DNA of 64,000 nt from Nonomuraea polychroma (GTDB lineage Bacteria > Actinomycetota > Actinomycetes > Streptosporangiales > Streptosporangiaceae): positions 1,302,001-1,366,000 of the forward strand of contig NZ_SAUN01000001.1 of NCBI RefSeq assembly GCF_004011505.1. Direction: 5' to 3'. Position numbers and translations under genes: made by a program. Position 1 is the first letter of the stretch; every line of letters begins with the position of its first letter. Shown here piece after piece: positions 1 to 8,780 of the stretch. Under the pieces are notes generated by a model. It had not been told where the DNA came from, searched no databases, and was given only the letters and a program-made list of their open reading frames with translations.

Positions 1-1
1 C

Positions 2-1069
2 GGCGCGGGCAAGGGCCACTGGACCGTTCTGGTCCGCAACCACGAGGTGGGCAGCTACCGCGGCGCCTTCGTCGAACCCGCCTACAACCCGGCGGCCGGC
101 GGCGGGACCACGTCGCTGATCTTCGACACGCGCAAGGGTGAGTTCCTGGAGAGCTGGGCGAGCCTCGGCGGAACCATCCGCAACTGCGCCGGCGGGCCGA
201 CCCCGTGGGGCAGCTGGCTGTCGTGCGAGGAGACCACGGAGATCAACGGCTCCTACCGGCACGGGTACGTCTTCGAGGTGCCGCACGACGGGATCGGAGA
301 CGCGAAGCCGTACAAGGAGATGGGCCGGTTCTCGCACGAGGCCGTGGCCGTGGACCCGGAGACCGGCTGGGTGTACGAGACCGAGGACGCCACCCCCAGC
401 GGCTTCTACCGTTTCCGGCCGAAGGCCAAGGGCGACCTGGCGCAGGGCGGCGTGCTGGAGATGATGACGATCGGCGCCTCGGCGTACACCACCTACAAGG
501 ACGGCACCGGCGTCGCCTACCCGGAGATCGGCTGGGTCGTCATCGACAGCCCCGACCCCGGCGCGAACGAGACCAGTGTCGTGCGGCAGGGCATCGCCAA
601 GGGCGGCGCCTCGTTCGCCCGCCTGGAAGGCGCCTGGTACCACGACGGCAAGATCTACATCGTCAGCACCAGCGGCGGTCCCGCCGGGCAGGGCCAGGTG
701 TTCGAGTACGAGATCGCCGCCAACACCATGCGGGTGCTGTTCGCCTCGCCGGACGCGACCGTGCTGAACAACCCCGACAACATCTGCGTCAGCCCGCGCG
801 GCGGCATCGTGTTGTGCGAGGACGGGTCCGGCGTGGAGTACCTGCACGGGCTCACCACCGACGGCGAGATCTTCCCGTTCGCGGAGAACGCGGTCGTCAT
901 CCCGGCCGGTGGCGTGCCGGGCAAGTCCGTGGCGCCCGGCACCTACACCGGGTCGGAGTGGTGCGGCTCGGTGTTCGACAGCCGGGACGGTGGATGGTTG
1001 TTCGCCAACATCCAGTCGCCCGGCATCACCTTCGCCATCACCGGCCCCTGGGAGAACGGCTCGCTGTGA
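2..1069 (+). CDS. PhoX/DUF839-family secreted phosphatase, 3' part
   Basis: C-terminal portion of a PhoX-type (DUF839) alkaline phosphatase; the reading frame is open to the left edge of the window, so the start and any Tat signal lie outside. Visible family marks are the RNHE motif near residue 12, the NCAGG-TPWG-W-SCEE block, FSHEAVAVDPETG and a late DNICVSPRGG segment. These belong to the beta-propeller whose residues hold the Fe/Ca cofactor in characterised PhoX enzymes, which release phosphate from organic phosphoesters outside the cell. About 355 residues are present. A GTG at 47 is internal, not the true start. A short GC-rich hairpin lies right after the stop. Confidence 0.88.
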   Translation, partial: GAGKGHWTVLVRNHEVGSYRGAFVEPAYNPAAGGGTTSLIFDTRKGEFLESWASLGGTIRNCAGGPTPWGSWLSCEETTEINGSYRHGYVFEVPHDGIGDAKPYKEMGRFSHEAVAVDPETGWVYETEDATPSGFYRFRPKAKGDLAQGGVLEMMTIGASAYTTYKDGTGVAYPEIGWVVIDSPDPGANETSVVRQGIAKGGASFARLEGAWYHDGKIYIVSTSGGPAGQGQVFEYEIAANTMRVLFASPDATVLNNPDNICVSPRGGIVLCEDGSGVEYLHGLTTDGEIFPFAENAVVIPAGGVPGKSVAPGTYTGSEWCGSVFDSRDGGWLFANIQSPGITFAITGPWENGSL

Positions 1070-1073
1070 CACC

Positions 1074-1097
1074 CTCGCCGGTCGTGTCCCCGGCGAG
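1074..1097 (+). terminator. GC-rich hairpin after the PhoX-type gene
   Basis: Perfect 8-bp inverted repeat CTCGCCGG/CCGGCGAG with an 8-nt loop, starting 4 nt past the stop at 1069. There is no T-tract, as is common for actinobacterial terminators. It sits between convergent genes, so it could serve the plus-strand transcript only or both. Confidence 0.5.
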
Positions 1098-1128
1098 CCT
1101 GCTCGGCGGGCACGGCCGGCATCGCGCC

Positions 1129-1689
1129 TCATTCCGGTGAGAGCCGCAGGATGGCGCGGTCGTCGGTGAGGTGGGTGACTTCCACCCGCAGGTCGTTGAT
1201 CCGGCCGGGCCGGCCGGGAGCCAGGGAGAGATTCCCTTCGTCGCGGCAGCGGCCGTTGACGCAGTTGCCGCTGACGCTGACGTTCATCCCCTCGACCTGC
1301 AGCCCGCCGGAGGAGCCCAGGAGCGTGACCCTGACCTCGTCGGCGTCGAGTGAGCTGATGGTGAGCCGCTCCACGCCGAACCGCTTGTCGATCGCGATCC
1401 GGTCGTCGGCCTTGATGTCGACCTCGCAGTCGCCGTCCTTGCAGGCCGCCAGATCGTTCCGGTCGGCCGCCTGCGGTCCGGCGGACGGAGTCGGGGTGGA
1501 GGCGGTGGGAGGAGGCGGGGACGCCGTTCCCGGTGTCGCGGAACCCGTCGCCGGCGGTGTCGTGGTCGCCGGTGTCGCGGTCGCCGGTGCCGTGGTCGGC
1601 GGTGTCGTGGTCGGCGTCGCGGACGAGTCTGCGCAGGCCGCGAGCGTGAGCAGCAGGGCGGCGGCGATCAACCGGGCGAGGGTCGGCAT
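1129..1689 (-). CDS. putative lipoprotein with Thr/Pro-rich linker
   Basis: 186-residue protein starting at the ATG at 1689, chosen because AGAGGAG sits 4 nt upstream and because translation begins with a lipoprotein signal peptide (LIAAALLLTLAACADSS, lipobox Cys at about residue 19). A Thr/Pro/Ala-rich linker (about residues 20-70) follows, then a compact C-terminal domain of about 115 residues with four Cys (CKDGDC and CVNGRC pairs). Probably membrane-anchored and exposed outside. The C-terminal domain was not recognised; the paired CxxxxC motifs suggest disulfides. It stands alone between a convergent neighbour and a divergent one. Confidence 0.72.
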   Translation of the reverse strand: MPTLARLIAAALLLTLAACADSSATPTTTPPTTAPATATPATTTPPATGSATPGTASPPPPTASTPTPSAGPQAADRNDLAACKDGDCEVDIKADDRIAIDKRFGVERLTISSLDADEVRVTLLGSSGGLQVEGMNVSVSGNCVNGRCRDEGNLSLAPGRPGRINDLRVEVTHLTDDRAILRLSPE

Positions 1690-1942
1690 AGGGCTCCTCT
1701 GGTCGGGACGTGTGCCTTCCACGTGAAGAAGGTAACCTGCTGACGCCGCATTCACACGGAACGTGACGGGCAGGCGCCCGAGCGGCGGGGGCGATGCGAT
1801 CCTCGAATGCGCCAGGCCGGCCACGCCGGCAGGGCCGCCCGCTACGGCGCCACCGTCCTGCCTCCCGGCTGACCAAGCCCGAAGACCGTGTGCCTGGCTG
1901 TCATGCCGTGCTCTGGCATCAGCGCACTCAGCGATGGAAGCG

Positions 1943-2009
1943 ATGTAAAAGATTCTAGACATAACGTCAAAAATTCGTTACGTTGGTGGATGTCAAAGAT
2001 TTTATACAT
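1943..2009 (+). promoter_or_regulatory. twin ATGT-N12-ACAT operator-like sites upstream of the DUF4386 gene
   Basis: Two 20-bp near-identical sites at 1943-1962 and 1990-2009, 47 bp start to start, each bounded by ATGT and ACAT (a dyad) with a shared AAAGATT core. The second overlaps a TATACA that could be the -10 element, 28 bp before the ATG at 2036. This is an AT-rich island in GC-rich DNA. The layout fits a dimeric repressor of the PadR/MarR/GntR kind; no such regulator is encoded in the window. I see nothing else in the gene-free stretch 1690-2035. Confidence 0.55.
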
Positions 2010-2035
2010 CGTCGAGCACGTCAGCGGGAGAGAGC

Positions 2036-2752
2036 ATGACCACATCCGAGACGACCCATCAGCCGATACGCCGGGCAGCCCTGATCGGGGGAACCGCGCT
2101 CCTGGTGCTCGCCGTCCTGGCCGGTTTCGCCAACTTCGGCGTCCTGGAGAACCTCGTCGCGGAAGGTGACGCGCAGCGGACGGCGCAGAACATACGCGAG
2201 GCGGAGACGCTGTTCCGCTACGGCGTGGCCGGATTCCTCGTGGTCGCCGTTCTCGACGTGGTCGTGGCCTGGGCGCTTCTGGTGTTCTTCGCGCCGGTGC
2301 ACGAAGGCGTCGCCACGCTCGCGGCCTGGTTCAGGGCGGTGTACGCAGGAGTGTTCACCGTTGCGATCGCCCAGCTTGCCGGGGTGCCGTCGCTCCTCGG
2401 CGCCGCCGACACCACCGGCGGCCGGTTGGACGCCGAGGTGCTGTCGAAGATCAACGCCTTCCATGACATCTGGGACGCCGGCCTCAGCCTCTTCGGGCTT
2501 CACCTGGCCCTCCTGGGATACCTGGCGTACAAGGCGCGCTATGTGCCCAGGCTGGTCGGCGTCCTGGTCCTGATCGCGGGGCTCGGCTATCTCGTGGACA
2601 GCCTCGGCCGGCTTCTCGTGCCGGGCTCTTCGATCGAAGCCGCCATGTTCACCTTCGTCGGCGAGGTTGTGCTCATGGTCTGGCTCCTGGTCAAGGGCGG
2701 GCGCGTCACCGTGGACGAGAGTGCGCCCGCCTCGCCGGTGCGGCAGAGTTAG
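2036..2752 (+). CDS. DUF4386 multi-spanning membrane protein
   Basis: 238-residue integral membrane protein with about six hydrophobic segments: ALIGGTALLVLAVLAGF near the N-terminus, then segments around residues 60-85, 100-120, 145-170, 175-195 and 205-225. It matches the DUF4386 pattern, including ENLVAEGDA after helix 1 and LVVAVLDVVVAWALLVFF. Function is unknown for the family. The ATG at 2036 has GGGAGAGAG just upstream. It is monocistronic and sits behind the tandem operator-like sites, so expression is probably switched by a small-molecule-responsive repressor. Confidence 0.8.
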   Translation: MTTSETTHQPIRRAALIGGTALLVLAVLAGFANFGVLENLVAEGDAQRTAQNIREAETLFRYGVAGFLVVAVLDVVVAWALLVFFAPVHEGVATLAAWFRAVYAGVFTVAIAQLAGVPSLLGAADTTGGRLDAEVLSKINAFHDIWDAGLSLFGLHLALLGYLAYKARYVPRLVGVLVLIAGLGYLVDSLGRLLVPGSSIEAAMFTFVGEVVLMVWLLVKGGRVTVDESAPASPVRQS

Positions 2753-2922
2753 CCGAGATGGTCGCTTCGCCGATGCTCCACCTCGCGGCGCGCCGCTCGA
2801 CAGCGGCCGTCAAAGAGAGAAAACCTAACTTACCAGTATTAATGGACATTCGAAGCCTCCCTGTCTAGACTCGGTTCAGTAACTTGTTTCTCGGGGTGCG
2901 AAGCGCTGCTGGGGGGGCCTTG

Positions 2923-4071
2923 TTGGGCTGTCAGCGACTAAGAGATAACTTCGAGCTGGTCGCCAAGTACGGGGATGGCGTGCCGTTGTACCTGTTCTCC
3001 GACATGTTTCTGCGCGCGCCACAGCTGCGGGAAATGTTTCCGGTGAACATGCGGAGCCAGCGGGACCGGCTCATGAGTGCGCTCACGTTAGCCGTGGAGA
3101 ATTGCGGAAATCTCGCGGAGATCACTTCCTACCTGCACCAGCTCGCTCGCTGCCACCGCAAGTTCGGCACCGAGCCCGAGCACTACGCCCAGTGGAGTGC
3201 CAGCGTGGTCAACACCATGCAGCGGTTCTCCGGGAACGCCTGGAACGACGGGCTCGAGCGCGAGTGGCGCGAGTTCCTGGCCAACCTGTCGCAGGTGCTC
3301 GTCGACGGGGCGCAGCAGGACGCGCGGACCAGACCGCCGCACTGGTCAGCGGAGATCATCAGTCACGAGCGCAGGGCGATCGACACCGCGGTGATCCGGT
3401 TACTCGTCGACGAGCCCTTCCCGTACGTTCCGGGCCAGTCCGCCCCCGTTCAGGTCGGAAAATGGCCGAACACCTGGCGCTATTATTCGATGGCGAATGT
3501 GCCGAGGCAGGACAACACCATCGAAATTCATGTGAAAGCCGACGGCGCGGTCAGCCAAACCATCGTCCGTGAGATGCACGAGGGCGATATCGTGAAACTC
3601 GGCGCGCCCGTCGGAACTCTCACTCTCAATCCGAATACCGAGCGAAACATCTTGCTCATCGCGGGCGGCACGGGATTCGCTCCGATAAAGGCGATTATGG
3701 AGCACGTGATCAGGCTGCCGGTGCCGCCGTGGGTCTCCCTGTTCGTCGGTGCACGCGAACCCGAGGGTCTTTACGACTTCGACATCGTCCGCACCTGGGC
3801 TGAGAAACACTCCTGGCTCAATGTCCGGGCTGCCCTGTCCGAGATCGGCGACCCGGACGTGGCAGCCTCGGGGACGGTGAGCGAGGTCGTCAGCCGCTAC
3901 GGGCGATGGGCCGGCTATGACGCGTATGTGTGCGGTCCGCCTGCCATGGTTGACAGCACGGTCAGCATGTTGCGCGAGAACGGGTTCAGCGACAGTCGTA
4001 TACGCCTGGAGAGGTTCGCGAGCGCGGCCGCTCCAACACAGAGGTTCGCCACGTCAACTACCACCGGTTGA
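2923..4071 (+). CDS. globin-FAD/NAD reductase (flavohaemoglobin-like)
   Basis: N-terminal globin domain (about residues 1-135; proximal His in LARCHRKFG) followed by an FNR-type reductase: FAD-binding RYYSMAN, NAD-binding GGTGFAPIKAIM and C-terminal YVCGPPAMVDS. Such proteins use NAD(P)H to reduce haem and detoxify NO or sense oxygen. The TTG at 2923 was chosen because a G7 run ends 5 nt before it and homologous proteins begin close to RLRDNF; the frame stays open to a TTG at 2884. It contains rare TTA codons, for example at 3400. The last dozen codons (ATSTTTG) lie within the adjacent TnpB element end, so the natural C-terminus may have been replaced. Confidence 0.85.
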   Translation: MGCQRLRDNFELVAKYGDGVPLYLFSDMFLRAPQLREMFPVNMRSQRDRLMSALTLAVENCGNLAEITSYLHQLARCHRKFGTEPEHYAQWSASVVNTMQRFSGNAWNDGLEREWREFLANLSQVLVDGAQQDARTRPPHWSAEIISHERRAIDTAVIRLLVDEPFPYVPGQSAPVQVGKWPNTWRYYSMANVPRQDNTIEIHVKADGAVSQTIVREMHEGDIVKLGAPVGTLTLNPNTERNILLIAGGTGFAPIKAIMEHVIRLPVPPWVSLFVGAREPEGLYDFDIVRTWAEKHSWLNVRAALSEIGDPDVAASGTVSEVVSRYGRWAGYDAYVCGPPAMVDSTVSMLRENGFSDSRIRLERFASAAAPTQRFATSTTTG

Positions 4072-4845
4072 AGTTGGTGGTTTGCTCTCACGGTCCCGTC
4101 TGGCTGAAGGGAGGCCGGTAGCGTGCGGCTGGTTGACAGCAGCCCAGCCTGCAACGCCGCGTACGGCGATGTTGCAGGCCGCGATGTGATCGGCGTGCCC
4201 AGCGAGGCCACACCCGGTGCAGAAGAACCGACCCCGGGCGGGCCGATTCGCTCTGGAGACGCACCCGCAGTCGGGACAGGCCTGCGAGGTGTAGGCCGGG
4301 TCGACCAGCAGGAAGGCGACCCCGGCCCGGGCGGCCTTGTAGCGGGTGAACTCGATCAGCTGGGCGAACGCCAAGCCGTGCACGGTGCGCCGCTGGAGCC
4401 GGTGAGACCTTGCCCGGCCGCGGATGCCCTGGAGGTCCTCCAGGGCGATGCCGCGGCCGGTGCGTTCGGCTTCGCGCACCACGAACTTCGAGATCTGGTG
4501 GTTGGTGTCGGTCATCATCCGGTGCTCACGCCCGGACAGGCGGCGCAGCACCCGCCGCGCCGAAGGGGTGCCCTTCTTCTGCAAACGCCGGCGTTGCCGA
4601 TCCCTGCGCTCCCGCAGACTACGCACATGCCCGTTACCATCGATCGGACCGGGCAGCGCGGGGCCGGGCAGCACCGCGCCGTCGTTGGTGACGGCCAGAT
4701 TCGCCACTCCTTGGGCCGGGGTGAGGGCGAGCCGGAGCTGCACCATCGAGGGCAGGCCGTGCCGTTTGGTGGCAGAGCGGCGGATCGCCATCGCGTACCT
4801 CCCGTCACCAGCGTCCCACCCAACGCACAGATTACCGTCTGTCAC
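4054..4845 (-). pseudogene. tnpB: truncated TnpB (IS200/IS605 OrfB) remnant
   Basis: 263 codons covering only the C-terminal RuvC and zinc-ribbon half of TnpB; full proteins are usually about 370-450 residues. Present are RuvC-II (ALEDLQGIR, Glu retained), the zinc ribbon CPDC...CTGC, and RuvC-III (GHADHIAACNIAVRG, Asp retained). In RuvC-I the usual D-L-G-V reads A-Q-G-V, so the first catalytic Asp is gone. The N-terminal third is missing because the DivIVA gene occupies that DNA. No TnpA is visible. Called a pseudogene: truncated and probably unable to cut. The GTG at 4845 is simply the first available start. Confidence 0.8.
4055..4084. other. hairpin at the end of the TnpB element
   Basis: CAACTACCACC and GGTGGTTTG pair (9 bp, with two bases bulged on the left arm) around a 10-nt loop. 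It straddles the stop codons of both the globin-reductase (+) and the TnpB remnant (-). Its position at the 3' end of a tnpB-like gene fits an IS200/IS605-type terminal hairpin, or the 3' part of an omega-RNA scaffold on the minus strand. Confidence 0.5.
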
Positions 4846-4927
4846 CAGGTTTTTCCATACTGTTTTCGAAAGGAGGATGGTGCTTTATTCGGTCCTGAAG
4901 GACCGGGTCTCCGCGCCAAAAATCCTG

Positions 4928-5821
4928 ATGAATGACTCGGTCCAGCACTTCCACACCGGATACCCCGCCCAGCAGGACAACGGCAACGGCTTCCACGTCA
5001 ACGGCGACGCGTTCCACTTCGCCGACGACGACGGCGGCGCGGAGGCCGAGGTCTGGCGCGAGCCCGGTGACACGACGGACGGCTCCTGGGAAGAGCCGCA
5101 GTGGGACGAGCCACGCAAGGCCGAGTCCTCGTCGCTCGGGCGCTCCGCTGAACGGCTGACGCCGGGACAACTGCGCTCCATCGTCTTCAGGCGCGCTCCG
5201 CTGGGCAAACGAGGGCTGGACGAGCACCAGGTCAACAGCCTCCTGGACCGGGTGGAGGAAGAGCTGACCCGGCTGACGCAGGAGAAGAACGCGCTCGCGA
5301 GCGAGCTCGAGCTCCTGCGCGGGTACGTCACCGACTCCGGGCAGGCCGCGCTGCCGCAGCAGCAGGAACCGCAGCAGACACAGGCGGAGGGCACCACCCC
5401 CGTCGGCCGCGGGACCGGTCTGACGCGCGTGGAGCCCGCGGGCGCCGCGGAGTCGCAGGCGGTGGCCGGCAAGATGCACGAGGCCCACGTGTACGCGGCC
5501 AGCCTCTTGTCCCAGGCCCAGCAGACCGCGGACCAGTACATCCAGGACGCCCAGCGATACAGCCGCGAGCTGGTCGAGGACGCTCGCAGGAGGCGGCACG
5601 AGCTGTTGTCGACGGCGAGCTCTGAGCACACGGCATCGGGCACGGGCGCCGGCGATGAGTCATGGGAGCGCGAGGCGGCCCGGGTGCGTGCCGCCAACCG
5701 CGAATACCGCGGCAAACTCCGCGACTACTTCGAGCTGCTGTTGATGAGCCTTGAAGAGTGGGAGACGGCCGAGGGCGTCGGCGCCCCCCTGCCCTCCAAC
5801 GAGAACGAGAACCCTCAATGA
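4928..5821 (+). CDS. DivIVA-domain coiled-coil protein
   Basis: 297 residues from the ATG at 4928. An acidic, His/Gly-rich N-terminus precedes a DivIVA-type domain (about 77-135: LTPGQLRSIVFRRAPLGKRGL...QVNSLLDRVEEELTRL). A Gln-rich linker and a second coiled coil (about 180-265: AASLLSQAQQTADQYIQDAQ) follow. DivIVA/Wag31 proteins mark curved membrane at poles and septa and organise polar growth. This one is longer and more diverged, so probably a Wag31 paralogue. Start is uncertain: AGGAGG at 4871-4876 abuts in-frame ATG 4877 and GTG 4880 with too little spacing. Convergent with the export operon, 9 bp between stops. Confidence 0.75.
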   Translation: MNDSVQHFHTGYPAQQDNGNGFHVNGDAFHFADDDGGAEAEVWREPGDTTDGSWEEPQWDEPRKAESSSLGRSAERLTPGQLRSIVFRRAPLGKRGLDEHQVNSLLDRVEEELTRLTQEKNALASELELLRGYVTDSGQAALPQQQEPQQTQAEGTTPVGRGTGLTRVEPAGAAESQAVAGKMHEAHVYAASLLSQAQQTADQYIQDAQRYSRELVEDARRRRHELLSTASSEHTASGTGAGDESWEREAARVRAANREYRGKLRDYFELLLMSLEEWETAEGVGAPLPSNENENPQ

Positions 5822-5830
5822 GCGCCGGCC

Positions 5831-7021
5831 TCACTGGGCGGTGAGCGCGACTGTCGGGGGAACGCGCGCCGCCCGGAGCGCCGGGTAGAGCCCGGCCAGT
5901 GCGCCGATCAGGATCGTCGTGCCCAGCGCTCCGCCGAGCGCCCACATCGGCACCACGGCCGGCAGCGAATTGAGCCGCGCGTACACGAACGTGGCCAGCG
6001 AGCCGAGCAACACCCCGGCGCCCCCGCCGAAGGCGGACAGCAGCACGGCCTCGACCAGGAACTGGCTGCGGACCTGCCCCCTGGTGGCGCCGAACGACCT
6101 GCGCAGCCCGATCTCCCTGCGCCGCTCCAAGACGGCGACCACCATGGTGTTGGCCACCCCCACCGCGCCGACGAACAGAGCGACCGCGCCCAGGCCGAGC
6201 ATCAACCCGGTGAACGCCCCGGCCGCTGCGGCCTTGGCCTTGAGTGCGTCGGACGGTCTGCTCACCTTGGCCTCGTTCGGCTTCTCCGGGCTCACCGTGC
6301 GGGCCAGCATCGCGCGGACGCTCTCGACGGCCTCGTCCGCCGATCGCTCGTACACGGTGGTCGGGTGACCGTCGTGGTTCAGATAGTCCTTGGCGGCGGG
6401 GAAGCCGATCAGCGCGGACCGCTCGATCTCCTCGGCCAGCGGCATCCGGTCCAGGATGCCGATGACGGTGAACCACCTGTTGCCGATCCAGACCTGCACG
6501 TCGGGGGCGCTCAGCCCGAGCCGGTCGGCCGCCACCGCGCCCAGCACCACCACGGGCTGCCTTTCCGTGGCCGCGTTGAGCCAGGTGCCGGTGCGGATCC
6601 TGCCGTCGAGGGTGTCGAGCAGGTCGAGGCTGCTCGCCTGGACCGTGATGCCGAGTGAGACGCCGCTGGGGATGAGGTCGTTGCGCCGCACGGTGACGCC
6701 CGTCTCGCCGGTCTGGCTGGCGTTCGTGACGCCGTCGATCCGCCTGACCATGTCGGCGGCGGCCTTGGGCAGCTTGACCTTGTCGCCGAAGAGGCTGTCG
6801 CCCGGCTGGACGCGCAGCAGATTGGTGCCGAGCGCGTCGAGCTGGCGCAGCAGTTGCTCCTGGCTGGAGGCGGAGATGCCGACGACGGTGACCATGGTGG
6901 CGATCCCGATCGAGATGCCGAGCGCGGCGAGGATCGCGCGCATCGGCCTGGCCCGCAGCCCCGAGGTGCCGAGCCGGGCCAGGTCCGTCGCCCGCAGCCG
7001 GGCCGGCCGAAGGGCCGTCAT
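5831..7021 (-). CDS. MacB/FtsX-type ABC transporter permease
   Basis: 396 residues: a TM helix near the N-terminus (AILAALGISIGIATMVTVVGI), a roughly 220-residue extracytoplasmic MacB_PCD-like domain, then three C-terminal TM helices of the FtsX fold. The ATG at 7021 overlaps the upstream ATPase stop as ATGA. With the ATPase and the HlyD/MacA-like adaptor immediately upstream it forms a MacAB-like tripartite set. In a Gram-positive envelope such sets move peptides, lipids or signals across the membrane or act as mechanotransducers. Last gene of a seven-gene operon; substrate unknown. Confidence 0.88.
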   Translation of the reverse strand: MTALRPARLRATDLARLGTSGLRARPMRAILAALGISIGIATMVTVVGISASSQEQLLRQLDALGTNLLRVQPGDSLFGDKVKLPKAAADMVRRIDGVTNASQTGETGVTVRRNDLIPSGVSLGITVQASSLDLLDTLDGRIRTGTWLNAATERQPVVVLGAVAADRLGLSAPDVQVWIGNRWFTVIGILDRMPLAEEIERSALIGFPAAKDYLNHDGHPTTVYERSADEAVESVRAMLARTVSPEKPNEAKVSRPSDALKAKAAAAGAFTGLMLGLGAVALFVGAVGVANTMVVAVLERRREIGLRRSFGATRGQVRSQFLVEAVLLSAFGGGAGVLLGSLATFVYARLNSLPAVVPMWALGGALGTTILIGALAGLYPALRAARVPPTVALTAQ

Positions 7022-7683
7022 GAGACCTCTGACCTGACCAGACCGTCGCGGACCCGGATCCGGCGCGGGCACGCCATCGCCACCTCGGAGTCATGCGTGA
7101 TGATCATGATGGTGATGCCTGCCGCGTTCAGCCTCCGGAACAGCGACATGACCTCGGCCCCCGCTTCGGAGTCGAGGTTGCCGGTCGGCTCGTCGGCCAG
7201 CAGGAGCGGTGGCTCGCCGGCGACGGCCCGCGCGACGGCGACCCGCTGCATCTGCCCGCCGGACAACTGGTGCGGCCGGTGATCGAGACGGTGGCCCAGG
7301 CCGACCCGCTCCAGTGCCGCCGCGGCCTTCTCGCGCCGCTGCCTCCTGGACAGCCCGGAGTAGAGCAGGCCGTCGGCGACGTTGTCGAGCGCGGACGAGC
7401 CGGGCGCCAGGTGGAACTGCTGGAAGACGAAGCCGATGTAGCGGGCGCGTAGCGCCGACAGCTCGCTGTCCGACAGCCTGCTCACGTCATGGCCGGCCAC
7501 GCGTACCGTCCCGGAGGTCGGCCGGTCGAGGGTGCCCGCGATCTGCAGGAGGGTCGACTTGCCGGAGCCGGACGGGCCGACGATGGAGACCATCTCCCCG
7601 CCGCGGATGACCAGGTCCACCTCGCGCAGAGCCTGCACCTTGCCGTAGCTCTTGCTCACGCCGCGGATCTCCAGGATCTTCAT
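7018..7683 (-). CDS. MacB/LolD-type ABC transporter ATP-binding protein
   Basis: 221 residues with a full ATPase motif set: Walker A GPSGSGKST, signature LSGGQMQRVAVARAV, Walker B LLLADEPTGNLDS and switch His in ITHDSEVA. The GNLDS D-loop is typical of the MacB/LolD/FtsE branch. It energises the FtsX-type permease encoded next. ATGA overlaps at both ends show tight translational coupling. All catalytic residues are intact, in contrast to the second ATPase of this operon (10068-10961). Confidence 0.9.
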   Translation of the reverse strand: MKILEIRGVSKSYGKVQALREVDLVIRGGEMVSIVGPSGSGKSTLLQIAGTLDRPTSGTVRVAGHDVSRLSDSELSALRARYIGFVFQQFHLAPGSSALDNVADGLLYSGLSRRQRREKAAAALERVGLGHRLDHRPHQLSGGQMQRVAVARAVAGEPPLLLADEPTGNLDSEAGAEVMSLFRRLNAAGITIMIITHDSEVAMACPRRIRVRDGLVRSEVS

Positions 7684-8780
7684 CGGCCCGACACCGAGAC
7701 CTGCATGCCTTCGGCGAGCCCGGCGCCGCTCACCTCCACCCGGCCGTTGCCGAAGGCGCCGGTCTTCACCGGGATCCGCGCGGGCGGCTTGCCCGGCTCG
7801 ACGACCTCAACCCCGTACCCGCCCTCGGGCAGCGCGAGCAGCGCCTCCACCGGCACGGTGAGGACGTCCTCGGCGCGCCGGCGTTCGAGCTCGACGGTCA
7901 CCGGCGCCTCGTCCAGGGAGCCGAGCGACTTGGCCGAGACCTTGATCTCCACCTCCACCGTGGCGCCGCTCTCCTGGTTGTCCGACCGCTTGACGGTCTT
8001 GGCCACCTTCGCGATCCGGGAGATCTTGCCGGTGGCCTTCTGGCCGCCGGCCAGCTTGACGGTGACCTTCCTGCCGACCTTGGCGATGTCCTGCTTGTCG
8101 GCGTCAAGGTTGATGCGCACCAGCCGGTCGGTCTCGGTGACGTCGAGAACAGGACGTTGCGGGGCGATCTGGTCGCCCACCTCGACGCTCGTCTCGCTCA
8201 CCCGCACCTTCTCCGGCAGGAAGACGATGTCCGAGGGCGACACCTCGCCGTCGCGCTCCATTCCCCGGTCCTTTTGCCACTCGCGGACGGCCCGCCGGGT
8301 CGCGTCGGTGAAGCGGGTGTCGACGGTCATGCCCTTCTTGTAGCCGAGGGCACGCAGGTTGCGTTCGAGCTGCTCGACGTCCGGGCCGCGCTTGACGCCG
8401 TTCTTGAGCGTCCGGTACGCGGGCAGCTTGCCGTACAGCAGGATCCGCGGGTGGCGGTCGATGTGGTACAGCGCACCGCCGCGCTTGATGACCTTGCCCT
8501 CGGCCGGGAGGCTGGTGATCGTGCCGCCCGAGCCGGCCTTGATCGTGCGGTTGCCGGCGTACGTGAGCGTGCCGTCGATGCTCTCCCTGTCGACGAGGTC
8601 GCCGCGGGTGATCGGCTTGGTGGCGGTGGAGACCGTACGCGGGGTGGGCGTGCTGTCCGCCTGGGCGCGCGGGCCCGCGTCGAAGAACGCGGCCGAGGCG
8701 TGCACGCCCCCGGCGGTCACCGCGCTGCCGACGGCCGCGGTGCCCAGCGCGACAAGGACTCCTTTGAGCCGGCCGTTCAC
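7680..8780 (-). CDS. MacA/HlyD-like adaptor with peptidoglycan-binding domain
   Basis: 366 residues from the GTG at 8780, chosen for AAGGAGG 7 nt upstream and the GTGA overlap with the preceding lipoprotein gene. N-terminal membrane anchor (GVLVALGTAAVGSAVTAGGV); a PG_binding_1-type domain around residues 125-190 (GPDVEQLERNLRALGY...TRRAVREWQKDRG); then a periplasmic-adaptor-like beta-barrel and membrane-proximal region (about 190-366). This architecture is common in actinobacterial partners of MacB-type transporters and would tether the complex to the cell wall. Confidence 0.85.
   Translation of the reverse strand: MNGRLKGVLVALGTAAVGSAVTAGGVHASAAFFDAGPRAQADSTPTPRTVSTATKPITRGDLVDRESIDGTLTYAGNRTIKAGSGGTITSLPAEGKVIKRGGALYHIDRHPRILLYGKLPAYRTLKNGVKRGPDVEQLERNLRALGYKKGMTVDTRFTDATRRAVREWQKDRGMERDGEVSPSDIVFLPEKVRVSETSVEVGDQIAPQRPVLDVTETDRLVRINLDADKQDIAKVGRKVTVKLAGGQKATGKISRIAKVAKTVKRSDNQESGATVEVEIKVSAKSLGSLDEAPVTVELERRRAEDVLTVPVEALLALPEGGYGVEVVEPGKPPARIPVKTGAFGNGRVEVSGAGLAEGMQVSVSGR

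Noticed and set aside
1763..1948. 61-codon open frame upstream of the DUF4386 gene
   Set aside because: No Shine-Dalgarno, Pro/Ala/Arg-rich composition, no recognisable feature; the stretch is treated as noncoding.
4054..4845. TnpB-like nuclease-dead repressor (TldR) proposal as a confident call
   Set aside because: RuvC-I Asp is lost, but the N-terminal RNA-binding third is also missing and there is no conserved target gene, so decay is the simpler reading.
4123..4935. Plus-strand open frames through the TnpB remnant
   Set aside because: Composition and lack of motifs show them to be antisense to tnpB; only the part after about 4928 is a real gene (DivIVA-domain protein).
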